Shown here: piece by piece, positions 35,766 to 44,144 of the stretch
Layout: each line of letters opens with the position of its first letter
Position numbering within the stretch: position 1 is the first letter of the stretch
Assembly: GCF_033708015.1 (NCBI RefSeq)
Contig: NZ_CP137920.1
Coordinates: 3,968,001 to 4,032,000 of the forward strand
Reading direction: 5' to 3'
DNA length: 64,000 nucleotides
From: Proteus vulgaris
GTDB taxonomy: Bacteria > Pseudomonadota > Gammaproteobacteria > Enterobacterales > Enterobacteriaceae
Notes under the pieces: generated by a model
What the model was told of the DNA's origin: nothing
The model's database searches: none
The model's input: only the letters and a program-made list of their open reading frames with translations
Program-made: the position numbers and the translations under genes

Positions 35766-38186
35766 ATGAGCAATCAGTCCGATCACGATAGTGATACAAA
35801 GAGTATTCTCAACGATGTTAGCCGCCGCCACTTTATTCAAGCGAGCTCAGCATTAGTTACCCTTCCATTTCTCGCTTCAAACACTTTTGCGGCGACATCA
35901 GATAACGCTATCCCAGTAAAATCAATAACAACCGAAGATAGTGAGCGTGTTGTTTCAACGTGTAGTAGCTTTGACTGTGGCGGTAAATGTGACATCCGTG
36001 CCCATGTAAAAGATGGCAAAGTTACCCGTATTAGTACACGTCCAGATGCTGATTTAGATGAAGAGATGCCAATTATGCGTGCCTGTGTACGAGGCCGTGG
36101 TTATCGTAAATTTGTTTATCATCCAGACCGTTTAAAATACCCAATGAAACGCGTTGGGAAACGGGGAGAAGGAAAATTTGAGCGCATTACTTGGGAAGAA
36201 GCAACCACACTTATTGCGCAAAATATGCAACGCATTAACCAGCAATATGGTCCAGCCTCTCGCTTTGTCAGCTTAAGTACCGGTGTGACTGGTGGTATTT
36301 TCTCAGGTGCGAATATGTTACGTCGCCTATTTAATCTCACGGGTGGTTTTCTGGAAAATTATCACTCTGTCAGTAACGGCAATACGCTTGCAGTCACCCC
36401 TTATACTTACGGCACCGCAGCCAGTGGTAGTACACTCGATACGTTAGAAAATACCCCTCTTGTGATTTTATGGGGTCATAACCCTAATGAAACTATTTTT
36501 GGTCATTCAAACCATTTCTTCCAGAAAATGAAGAAAAACGGCACTAAATTTATTGTCGTTGACCCACGTTATTCTGATACCGCCTCTTCTTTAGCGGATC
36601 AGTGGATCCCTTTACTGCCAACAACAGATAATGCCATGATGGATGCGATGATGTATGTCATCGTAAGTGAAAACCTTCATGATCAAGCATTTATCGATAA
36701 ATACACGATTGGCTTTGATGAACACCAAATGCCAGAAGGCGTGGGTGAAAATGAGTCTTTAGTTGCCTATTTAATGGGTAAAAAAGATGGCATTAAGAAA
36801 ACCCCTGAATGGGCTGAAACCATCACTAAAGTACCAGCAGATACTATTAAACAATTAGCTCGTGAATACGCATCGACAAAACCAGCAGCATTAATGCAAG
36901 GCTGGGGGCCTCAGCGCCATATTTGTGGTGAACGGACGGCGCGTGGTGCAACATTACTTGCGACTATTACCGGTAATGTAGGTGTTCGTGGCGGTTGGGC
37001 TGCGGGTTATGGTATGGCATTAAACTCCGAACTACGTAAGACCATTGCGGGGCCAAGTCTATTAACCAACCCAGTAAAAGCAAAAATCAATATCACCAAC
37101 TGGGTACAAGCGTGCGAAGATAGAAATTTAGTCACACCGCAAAATGGGTTACTGAATGCAGAGAAACTTGATACTGAAATCAAGATGATTTTCTCAATGG
37201 CAGGTAACTACATGACAAACCAAAATACCGATATCCTTCATGCCGCAAAAGTACTTGAAGATGAATCAAAAGTAGAATTTATTGTTTGTAGTGATCTCTA
37301 TCTGACACCCAGCGCAAAATATGCCGATATCTTACTGCCAGAAACCAGCTTCTTAGAACGCTGGAACATCGGTGGTACATGGAGTTATGGCGACTATATT
37401 ATTCTTTCTGAAAAAGTAATTGAGCCTGAATTTGAGCGTCGCACTGACTATGATTGGTTACGTGAAGTTGCCGATAAATTAGGGGTAGGTGAACAATTTA
37501 GCGAAGGTAAAGAGACGGATCGTGATTGGATTGAATATTTAGTCGATGACGCAAGTGTCAAACGTCCTGAAGACGGTATTCCAACCTTTAAAGAGCTATT
37601 GGTGAAACGTCGTCATCTATTAAAACATCGCCCGCATACTCAAAATGTCGCGTTTGAGAAAAATATCCAAGATATCGAGAATAATCCATTCCCAACACCA
37701 TCAGGCAAAATTGAGATTTTCTCTAAGCGCTTATATGACATGAATAATGTCGATATTCCTGCACTCTCTCATTATGTACCCGCTATTGAGGGCCCTGAAG
37801 ATACGTTAACGGATAAATACCCATTACAACTTATCACATGGAAAGGACGTAACCGCGCAAATTCAACACAATTTGCCAACCCTTGGTTGCAAGAAGTGCA
37901 ACGCCAAGAACTCTGGTTAAACCCGTTAGATGCCCAAGATAGAAACATCAAAGAAGGCGAGAAAGTCAAAGTGTATAACGATCGTGGGATCACGATGGTT
38001 CCCGTCAAATTAACACAACGAATTATGCCTGGTGTCGTCGCCTTGCAAGCCGGTGCTTGGTGGCAACCTGATGCAAAAGGCATAGATCAAGGTGGATGTG
38101 CCAACGTATTAACATCATCCCGTAGCACCGCAATGGCACATGGCAATGCTCACCAAACATTATTGGTCGAGGTAGCAAAAGTATGA
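35766..38186 (+). CDS. dmsA: DmsA/YnfE-family molybdopterin reductase, catalytic subunit
   Basis: 806 residues from ATG 35766. A twin-arginine signal (SRRHFIQASS with hydrophobic h-region ending FAATS) directs folded export by Tat. The N-terminal [4Fe-4S] ligands are Cys66, Cys71, Cys75 and Cys107, spaced C-x4-C-x3-C rather than the C-x3-C-x3-C of E. coli DmsA. The Mo-ligand Ser is probably Ser203 (aligned by the following PYTYG). Strongly DmsA-like stretches: YPMKRVGKRGEGKFERI, GWGPQRH, LLPETSFLER and GVVALQAGAWWQPDAKG. It reduces S- or N-oxides (DMSO, TMAO) or a similar acceptor in anaerobic respiration. The stop overlaps dmsB. Confidence 0.9.
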   Translation: MSNQSDHDSDTKSILNDVSRRHFIQASSALVTLPFLASNTFAATSDNAIPVKSITTEDSERVVSTCSSFDCGGKCDIRAHVKDGKVTRISTRPDADLDEEMPIMRACVRGRGYRKFVYHPDRLKYPMKRVGKRGEGKFERITWEEATTLIAQNMQRINQQYGPASRFVSLSTGVTGGIFSGANMLRRLFNLTGGFLENYHSVSNGNTLAVTPYTYGTAASGSTLDTLENTPLVILWGHNPNETIFGHSNHFFQKMKKNGTKFIVVDPRYSDTASSLADQWIPLLPTTDNAMMDAMMYVIVSENLHDQAFIDKYTIGFDEHQMPEGVGENESLVAYLMGKKDGIKKTPEWAETITKVPADTIKQLAREYASTKPAALMQGWGPQRHICGERTARGATLLATITGNVGVRGGWAAGYGMALNSELRKTIAGPSLLTNPVKAKINITNWVQACEDRNLVTPQNGLLNAEKLDTEIKMIFSMAGNYMTNQNTDILHAAKVLEDESKVEFIVCSDLYLTPSAKYADILLPETSFLERWNIGGTWSYGDYIILSEKVIEPEFERRTDYDWLREVADKLGVGEQFSEGKETDRDWIEYLVDDASVKRPEDGIPTFKELLVKRRHLLKHRPHTQNVAFEKNIQDIENNPFPTPSGKIEIFSKRLYDMNNVDIPALSHYVPAIEGPEDTLTDKYPLQLITWKGRNRANSTQFANPWLQEVQRQELWLNPLDAQDRNIKEGEKVKVYNDRGITMVPVKLTQRIMPGVVALQAGAWWQPDAKGIDQGGCANVLTSSRSTAMAHGNAHQTLLVEVAKV

Positions 38187-38824
38187 GTAAATTTATCGTT
38201 TATCCTGCCGTGAGCAACAAACAGTTAGGATTTTATATCGACAGTGCTCGCTGCTCAGGTTGTAAAGCGTGTCAGGTAGCTTGTAAAGATAAAAACAACC
38301 TTGATGTCGGACGCAAATTTCGTCGTGTCTATGAAATCACTGGTGGGGGTTATACCCGTAATTCTAAAGGCGCGCTGGTCAATAATGTCTTTGCTTACAC
38401 GTTATCTATTTCTTGCAACCATTGTGACGATCCGATTTGCGTTAAAAACTGCCCAACGACAGCAATGCATAAGCGTGAAGGAGACGGTATTGTCATGGTC
38501 GATACAGACAAATGTGTCGGTTGTGGTGCTTGTGCATGGTCTTGCCCTTATGGCGCGCCACAGATGAACCCAGAAACTAAACAGATGTCAAAATGCGACT
38601 TTTGTATTGATTTACAGCAAAAAGGTGAACAACCCGTTTGTGTCGCCACTTGCCCGCTAGGCGCAATCCAATTTGGTCCTATTGATGAACTACGTGAACG
38701 CTATGGCGATTTAGATTATGTCACGGGTTTACCTTCCCCTGAAATAACACATCCCAACCTTGTTATTAACCCACATCAGGGTGCAAATAATGACGGAATT
38801 AATAATAAGGGAGAAAGAAAATGA
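38183..38824 (+). CDS. dmsB: DmsB-type iron-sulfur electron-transfer subunit
   Basis: 213 residues with sixteen cysteines in four ferredoxin-like groups, for example CSGCKACQVACKDKNN, CNHCDDPICVKNCP, CVGCGACAWSCPYG and CDFCIDLQQ with CVATCPLGA, binding four [4Fe-4S] clusters. It relays electrons from the menaquinol-oxidising DmsC to the molybdenum site of DmsA on the periplasmic face. It lacks its own signal and is exported with DmsA. It overlaps dmsA and dmsC by 4 bp each. Confidence 0.95.
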   Translation: MSKFIVYPAVSNKQLGFYIDSARCSGCKACQVACKDKNNLDVGRKFRRVYEITGGGYTRNSKGALVNNVFAYTLSISCNHCDDPICVKNCPTTAMHKREGDGIVMVDTDKCVGCGACAWSCPYGAPQMNPETKQMSKCDFCIDLQQKGEQPVCVATCPLGAIQFGPIDELRERYGDLDYVTGLPSPEITHPNLVINPHQGANNDGINNKGERK

Positions 38825-39720
38825 ATGAATGGTCATTATTAATCTTCACATTCATGATGAATGCGACCATCGGTCTTGCACTAACAACAGGTTTTTTTGC
38901 GTGTCGCCTTTCTCATTATCTTAATGCAGAAAGCTATTATCGCTTTATGCTATTGACCTTATTCGTTATTTGCGGATTGGCGGGTCTAGGTTCTATTGCC
39001 TCAATCACTCACTTAGGTGTGCCCTTAAATGCCCCTAATGCGATTAGAAATGTTTTTTCTGCTTGGCTCAGTCGTGAAGTTGCCGTCACGGCTATTTTCG
39101 TTGGCTGTTTAGGCTTAACCTTTTTATGGCTCTGGCGTACTCGCAAACTCTCAATGTTGTTATTGAGTACCAGCATTCTGATTGGGTTATTTGATATTTA
39201 CTGCATGGCATCGATTTATCGCCATACTTCCATTTTGACATGGATGGATCCAAACACTTACGTGATGTTCTTCGGGGCAATGCTAACACTAGGTTCAGCT
39301 ATTTTCTTTTTACTTATCAAAGTATTACAACGTATTGGAAATAAGTTAGGTATTGAAATACCACAAACCTCTTTCCCAATGCGCTGGAAATGGCAGTTAT
39401 GGGGAATAATGGCATTTAGCTTAATAGGTCGATTACTGTATCAACCTTTTTATGAGCAATATTTAACTAGCACGCTCTATAGCCAAAAATCGGTGACATT
39501 TCCGTTATCACCTATTCAAGTCTATTACTCCATTGGTTCGTTACGGACGATATGCTGGATCTTAGCAACCTTTGCAGTATTGGCTTGTGGCTATAGTTTA
39601 GTGAAATTCCTAGCCCCTAAAAATCAAGATAAATCAACTGAGTCTATCTTTGTGTTTGGCTGTGTGATCGCCATTATCGCTGACTTTATGTTGCGCTATG
39701 TTTTCTACTCAATTCACTAA
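38821..39720 (+). CDS. dmsC: DmsC-type membrane anchor and quinol-binding subunit
   Basis: 299 residues with about eight hydrophobic segments, starting MNEWSLLIFTFMMNATIG, as in DmsC. FGSIAS-type loop here is LGSIASITHLGVPLNAPNAI, with the conserved His, and IYCMASIYRHTSILTWMDPNT matches the family. It anchors DmsAB and oxidises menaquinol. ATGA overlap with dmsB. An 80-bp gap with a hairpin separates it from the chaperone gene. Confidence 0.9.
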   Translation: MNEWSLLIFTFMMNATIGLALTTGFFACRLSHYLNAESYYRFMLLTLFVICGLAGLGSIASITHLGVPLNAPNAIRNVFSAWLSREVAVTAIFVGCLGLTFLWLWRTRKLSMLLLSTSILIGLFDIYCMASIYRHTSILTWMDPNTYVMFFGAMLTLGSAIFFLLIKVLQRIGNKLGIEIPQTSFPMRWKWQLWGIMAFSLIGRLLYQPFYEQYLTSTLYSQKSVTFPLSPIQVYYSIGSLRTICWILATFAVLACGYSLVKFLAPKNQDKSTESIFVFGCVIAIIADFMLRYVFYSIH

Positions 39721-39755
39721 TTGTCATTGAGCAAATCGTTTAAATAATAAAAAAA

Positions 39756-39780
39756 ACAAACCTCATTAATTGGGGTTTGT
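39756..39780. other. stem-loop between dmsC and the chaperone gene
   Basis: ACAAACCTC (39756-39764) pairs with GGGGTTTGT (39772-39780) with one wobble and a 7-nt loop. An A run precedes it and no T run follows, so on the plus strand it is more likely a processing or partial-termination element. Confidence 0.4.
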
Positions 39781-39800
39781 GTAAGGAAGTATCAAAAATT

Positions 39801-40370
39801 ATGAGCAGACTCTCTTATTATGCAGCTGCATTTAATTTATTGGGAATTTGTTATTTATTCCCACCTGATGATGACACCAATAAAACTGCACTCAACTTTT
39901 TTAAAACCGGGGATTTTGCAGCGCAGTGGCCTTGTAAAATTGAAAGCTGTCTGTGTGAACGTTTAATTAATTCTGTTTCTATCGAGACAGAGCAATTAAA
40001 AATCCAATGGCAAAATCTTTTTGTTGGTCCTAATGCGTTGCCCGCTCCTCCTTGGGGTTCGGTCTATTTAGATCCTGAAGGTTTATTACAAGGGGATTCG
40101 ACTCTTGCACTGAGTGAATTTTTAAAACGGGAACGTTTAAAAGTAAACACACCTTTTCCAGAGCCGATTGATCATATCGGTTTGATGTTATTTCAAGCGG
40201 CAGTATTGGCTTCGGAAAAAAGAGAAGAAGCGGTTAATGAACTATTATCCCTTCATTTGACCACTTGGCTACCTCACTATTTAAATAAATTAAAAATGAG
40301 TGGGTATAGCCAATTTTATAGCACGTTAACAGAACTGGTAACCATCACGGTGAACGCATTCAGAAAATAG
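39801..40370 (+). CDS. dmsD: TorD/DmsD-family Tat proofreading chaperone
   Basis: 189 residues from ATG 39801, preceded by GTAAGGAAG; the frame is open upstream, but those codons lie in the hairpin. Family signature FVGPNALPAPPWGSVYLDPEG is nearly canonical, with E-LLQGDSTLALSEFL following. The protein binds the Tat signal peptide of DmsA and holds it until the cofactor is inserted. Location downstream of dmsABC supports this. Cytoplasmic and all-helical. Confidence 0.9.
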   Translation: MSRLSYYAAAFNLLGICYLFPPDDDTNKTALNFFKTGDFAAQWPCKIESCLCERLINSVSIETEQLKIQWQNLFVGPNALPAPPWGSVYLDPEGLLQGDSTLALSEFLKRERLKVNTPFPEPIDHIGLMLFQAAVLASEKREEAVNELLSLHLTTWLPHYLNKLKMSGYSQFYSTLTELVTITVNAFRK

Positions 40371-40410
40371 AAATTTATTAATAACTTATCATCCTAACAT
40401 AATTATTTAA

Positions 40411-40445
40411 GGTAATTTGGACCACGCACCCAAATTACCTTTTTT
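40411..40445 (+). terminator. terminator of the dms operon
   Basis: A perfect 10-bp stem GGTAATTTGG (40411-40420) / CCAAATTACC (40430-40439) followed by six T. Confidence 0.9.
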
Positions 40446-40450
40446 AATGA

Positions 40451-40756
40451 TTATGATTTTAATCTTAAGCGTTTTGTTAAACGGCGTAGGTTAGCCGGAT
40501 CAAGTGATAATTCTCACGCAGTTGCTACCCAATTTTGGTTATTATGTATCAATGCTTGTTTCATTAAGTCTCGCTGAAAATCATTCGTTACTTCTTTTAA
40601 ACTTTTGCCTTCAGAAGATAATATTTGAGCTCCTGAATAAACTGGATTTTCAGCCCCTAAAGCAAAATGGCTAACGAGTCATCCAGCTCTTGTTAGAACA
40701 ATTGCTCGATGAAGAGTATGCTCTTTTAATCTCAAATCTTTGTGATCTAACTGAAC
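40451..40756 (-). pseudogene. norR: norR remnant (C-terminal ~100 codons of a sigma54 activator)
   Basis: Read on the minus strand in one frame, the segment encodes KEHTLHRAIVLTRAG, stop, then LVSHFALGAENP onward with DFQRDLMKQALIHNNQNW, VATA, stop, ELSLDPANLRRLTKRLRLKS and a final stop at 40451. This matches the end of NorR (the HNNQNW and ANLRRLTKRL parts are the Fis-type helix-turn-helix). Two in-frame TGA codons interrupt it; the second sits where Arg (CGA) would be expected. The receptor and AAA+ domains are gone, replaced by the LacI-type gene, whose stop codon is immediately upstream in the same frame. No norVW lies in the window. Confidence 0.8.
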
Positions 40757-42964
40757 TCACCGTTCACCTTGCGTATCAATCAACAAACGCTGATTTATAT
40801 ATTCTATAGTCTCGTCTATCGTCATAATATTATTAATAACATTAGTAATACCTTGTCCGATAATTATTTCTGCTTGACGTAAATTAAATAATTTACCATT
40901 TGGTACTGATGATTCTCGTATTCCCTTATTAATTTCTTGATAAGCCAATGTCATCCATGGGTAGCGATGGCTAATTTCTTGGTTATGACTGAAATTTTGA
41001 TGATTGCTGTTTCCACCTAATAAAATAAGGTGATCTATCACCATTGGGGAATAAAGCCAACGATAAAACTGCTCTGCATATTGTGATTTTTGGCTATAAC
41101 GTGAAACCCCTAATACGCCACCCCCTAATTGTGGAATACCTCCGGGTACAGGTGCAAAACCTGTTTTCGGTAAAATATTGCTATGAGCGACATCATTAAA
41201 TAGATTCATATAAGCGATCAGCATAGCTAGATGCCCTTGCTCAAATTGTCTAACGGATCCACTCCACCACTTATTATGAATATTTTCAGTGATCGACAAC
41301 TGTTTTAAATATTCTTCTAATATTTCACCTGCTAAAGGCATTTCTAGTCTAGGAATATTATGACTTCCTATTAAACACCCTCCTTTGGCGTAATAACGTA
41401 ATAGATACTCTGTTGCAATCAGCCCTGCACTACCCAATGTTGTTGAAGCCCCCATAGGGCAATTTAATTGCCCTTCGTCATGTTGTTCAGTAAAAAACTG
41501 CGTCACATTATCGTATTCTTCAAATGTTGTCGGTACAGTTAACTCATTACCTGTTTTTTCGTAATACATTCTTTTTAGAATAGGATCTTCAAATACGTCT
41601 TTTCGATAAAATAAGAGTTGCGCACTGGCATCAAAAGGCATGGCATAAGCAACATTATTGACTAAACTAAATTTTTGCTGTGTCGGCGATGAAAAATTAT
41701 TTAATAAGTCCGTTAGGCCATTACCGATCTTATCTAATGGCTGTAATATTCTTTCCGCAAACCAAGGAAAACAGGCCATATCAATACGCAATAAATCATA
41801 ATAGGGATGCAAATGTAACTGACTTAAAATTTGATAAATTTCATCGTAAGGATGTATCGCCAAATTAACTTTAATCCCTGTTTGACGATAAAAATGAGGC
41901 AGTAGCTTTTTTAATGCACTTGTTGAAGGGCTAGGTAAAATAAGTAAGTTAAGACTTATCTCTGCTTTATTCTCACTGATCACTGCGGGTGTAAAAGTAT
42001 AAAGATGGTCACTTTGATTACGCACGCAAGTCACATTAATTTCAGTGAGTTCATTGTCATCTTCTACCTGCATTAATGCATCCATCACTTCTAATCCAAG
42101 CTGAGCGTAATTCATTGGAAAGTAATACAACCCTTTTAATACAGGTGGAATATTGTCGCTCAATGCAAAAATAGGTGGGCAATCATGATGACTACCAAAA
42201 TAACTCGCTTGTGTTAAATAATGCGCTTTCTCTATATCTTGAGCTATAAAGATGTCAGGGATTTGCTCCAGAGAAAAGAAATCAAACGCAATTTTATAAC
42301 TCTCTTCATCAGATGCACAAAGCATCACATGCTTTTTATCGGGTGCATATTCTACAAGTCTATTTTGTAATTCATTAGCAAAATTGTGATTATTTAAATA
42401 ATGGCTACTCCCGATAAAAATACCCACTAGTTTGCCTGTCGTTTTTGCAACCTGCTGGCAAATAGCTTCTGCTGCTTGAGCAAAATCGAGTGTGAACGAT
42501 CGTTGAGCATTCAATGGCTGGCGATACACAAATGCAACTTGAGAAGGCGCTAATTTTAACGTGTCAAAATAAGTATTCGCATCTTTAAGGCAGCTAACCG
42601 TGATCACTTGTTTATAGCCACCCGCCGCAATTTTCTGTAATACCTCTAATTCTGTGGTTTCCAGATCATCTGTTAAAAAAAGATCGTAGGTAACTTCAGG
42701 AAAGTGGGCAATAGACTGCCTTAACGAATTAAAGAAAACGGCATATTTTTCAGAAACCAATTGAGGTAAAAGTATCGCAATTTTATGGCTTTTATTGGTT
42801 CTTAGCAGTTGAGCTTGTGTATTTAATTGATAGCCCATTTGTTTAGCGGCTTGATGCACTGCTTCAATTTTCTCAACACTTACATTTCCACGTTTATTCA
42901 ATACGTTAGAAACTGTTCCATGAGAGACACCTGCTAGTTTTGCAATATCTTTAATCGTTGCCAT
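40757..42964 (-). CDS. LacI-type regulator fused to an ABC solute-binding domain
   Basis: 735 residues, about twice the length of a LacI protein. Residues 1-56 are a standard LacI headpiece (IKDIAKLAGVSHGTVSNVLN, hinge QLLRTN). About 60-325 is the usual periplasmic-binding-like effector domain (KIAILLPQLVSEKYAVFFNS). From about 340 to the end it resembles a type 1 extracellular solute-binding protein (MalE/UgpB class): LPHFYRQTGIKVNLAIHPYDEI, AYAMPFDASAQLLFYRKDVFED, GHLAMLIAYMN and TGFAPVPGG. There is no signal peptide and no ABC permease nearby, so the binding domain must act in the cytosol as a second sensor. It is divergent from the metallohydrolase/symporter/MgtC operon, which it presumably regulates through two GAACGTTC dyads. 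Confidence 0.87.
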   Translation of the reverse strand: MATIKDIAKLAGVSHGTVSNVLNKRGNVSVEKIEAVHQAAKQMGYQLNTQAQLLRTNKSHKIAILLPQLVSEKYAVFFNSLRQSIAHFPEVTYDLFLTDDLETTELEVLQKIAAGGYKQVITVSCLKDANTYFDTLKLAPSQVAFVYRQPLNAQRSFTLDFAQAAEAICQQVAKTTGKLVGIFIGSSHYLNNHNFANELQNRLVEYAPDKKHVMLCASDEESYKIAFDFFSLEQIPDIFIAQDIEKAHYLTQASYFGSHHDCPPIFALSDNIPPVLKGLYYFPMNYAQLGLEVMDALMQVEDDNELTEINVTCVRNQSDHLYTFTPAVISENKAEISLNLLILPSPSTSALKKLLPHFYRQTGIKVNLAIHPYDEIYQILSQLHLHPYYDLLRIDMACFPWFAERILQPLDKIGNGLTDLLNNFSSPTQQKFSLVNNVAYAMPFDASAQLLFYRKDVFEDPILKRMYYEKTGNELTVPTTFEEYDNVTQFFTEQHDEGQLNCPMGASTTLGSAGLIATEYLLRYYAKGGCLIGSHNIPRLEMPLAGEILEEYLKQLSITENIHNKWWSGSVRQFEQGHLAMLIAYMNLFNDVAHSNILPKTGFAPVPGGIPQLGGGVLGVSRYSQKSQYAEQFYRWLYSPMVIDHLILLGGNSNHQNFSHNQEISHRYPWMTLAYQEINKGIRESSVPNGKLFNLRQAEIIIGQGITNVINNIMTIDETIEYINQRLLIDTQGER

Positions 42965-43036
42965 TGACCTTTTTCCATCTCAATTTCTGCTTTTACTAGC
43001 ATACCTGAATTATTTATCGCGACTACTGCTAATTAA

Positions 43037-43049
43037 TTTGAACGTTCCA
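43037..43049. promoter_or_regulatory. operator copy 1 for the LacI-type regulator
   Basis: TTTGAACGTTCCA with the core palindrome GAACGTTC, 73 bp upstream of the regulator gene, typical of LacI-family half sites. It is the exact mirror of copy 2. Confidence 0.6.
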
Positions 43050-43163
43050 TTCTTGATTTGTTTTAAAAACAAACAATTGTCATTTATCTCAAATAAATGA
43101 TTATCAATATCAATTAAAAATTATCTCGTTAATAATCAATAGGATTATAAATTTAATTTGAAT

Positions 43164-43183
43164 AAGATCACTGATCTGATCTT
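43164..43183. promoter_or_regulatory. dyad between the two operators
   Basis: The inverted repeat AAGATCA-N6-TGATCTT lies midway in the 345-bp divergent region. The spacing resembles a CRP or similar dimer site, but the arms do not match the CRP consensus. Binding protein unknown. Confidence 0.4.
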
Positions 43184-43218
43184 CATTTATTGGCAAACAA
43201 TCTCCCGCATTTTATTAT

Positions 43219-43231
43219 TGGAACGTTCAAA
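43219..43231. promoter_or_regulatory. operator copy 2 for the LacI-type regulator
   Basis: TGGAACGTTCAAA is the reverse complement of copy 1, 79 bp upstream of the metallohydrolase start. The two dyad centres are 181 bp apart, compatible with DNA looping. Confidence 0.6.
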
Positions 43232-43309
43232 TTTATCTATACCTTATAGATAACCAACACCAGACATTCAATAAAATCATAATAAAACAATAGGATAAGG
43301 GGATTACTT

Positions 43310-44131
43310 ATGAAACTTCATTTTTTAGGGACGGCTGCCTCAGAAGGTATACCGAATCCCTTCTGCCGTTGTGAACACTGTCTGAAAGCAAGAGAACTTG
43401 GTGGGAAAGATATCAGAACTCACTCTTCAGCCATTGTCGATGACATTATGTTAATCGACGTATCGCCTACATTTAGTTATCAGTTAATGCGTGATGGCAG
43501 GGATGCTACCCATTTTGAAAACCTACTATTCACCCATACTCATCCCGATCATTTCAATGTTGGCGATCTATTTAGCCGAATGGAAGGTTATGGCTTTGAA
43601 ATTCATCATCCTCTTCACATTTTTGGTAATGATCGTGCAATTAATGGTTGTATCGAAGTTTTACCCGGTTACAGCAAAGAGCGTTTCGCTTTTCACTGCT
43701 TAATTCCTTTTGTTACTGTCGAAAGAAACGGTTATAAAATTACACCATTACTCGCTAATCATGCGAAATGGGAGCTTTGCTATGTTTATCATATTGAGAA
43801 AGATGGCAAGGTTATTTTCTATGGCCATGATTCAGGTTGGTTCCCTGAATTAACGTGGAAATGGTTAGAAAACAAACCAATTGATATCGTTGTGTTTGAA
43901 TGTACTTATGGACTCAATGGTAAAGATCGTACTGATAACCATATGAGCCTAGAAACCGTATTTGCAGCAAAAGAAAAACTGCAACAGCAAGGTTGTTTAC
44001 ATCAAGATACACAAATTGCCGTTTCACATATTTCACACAGTGGTAAATTGCTTCACCACGAATTAGAAGCTGTTTGTGCTCCTCACAATATCCGCGTTGC
44101 CTACGACGGATTAACCTTAGAAATAAATTAA
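43310..44131 (+). CDS. PhnP-like metallo-beta-lactamase-fold hydrolase
   Basis: 273 residues. The N-terminal GTAASEGIPNPFCRCEHCLKA matches the PhnP group (GTGxxxGxP followed by a Cys cluster), and THTHPDHF is the two-metal motif HxHxDH. Further ligands are His in LLANHAKW, Asp in YGHDSGW and the C-terminal SHISHSGKLLHHE. PhnP hydrolyses 5-phosphoribosyl 1,2-cyclic phosphate in phosphonate breakdown; this protein is a relative with no phn genes nearby, so a different cyclic phosphodiester is likely. First gene of a three-gene operon with a good ribosome site (ATAAGGGG). Cytoplasmic. Confidence 0.8.
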   Translation: MKLHFLGTAASEGIPNPFCRCEHCLKARELGGKDIRTHSSAIVDDIMLIDVSPTFSYQLMRDGRDATHFENLLFTHTHPDHFNVGDLFSRMEGYGFEIHHPLHIFGNDRAINGCIEVLPGYSKERFAFHCLIPFVTVERNGYKITPLLANHAKWELCYVYHIEKDGKVIFYGHDSGWFPELTWKWLENKPIDIVVFECTYGLNGKDRTDNHMSLETVFAAKEKLQQQGCLHQDTQIAVSHISHSGKLLHHELEAVCAPHNIRVAYDGLTLEIN

Positions 44132-44144
44132 GAGGAGAACGACG

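Noticed and set aside
40451..40756. In-frame TGA codons read as selenocysteine in the norR-like segment
   Set aside because: No SECIS-like hairpin expected in this family, and the expected residue at the second TGA is Arg; decay is simpler.
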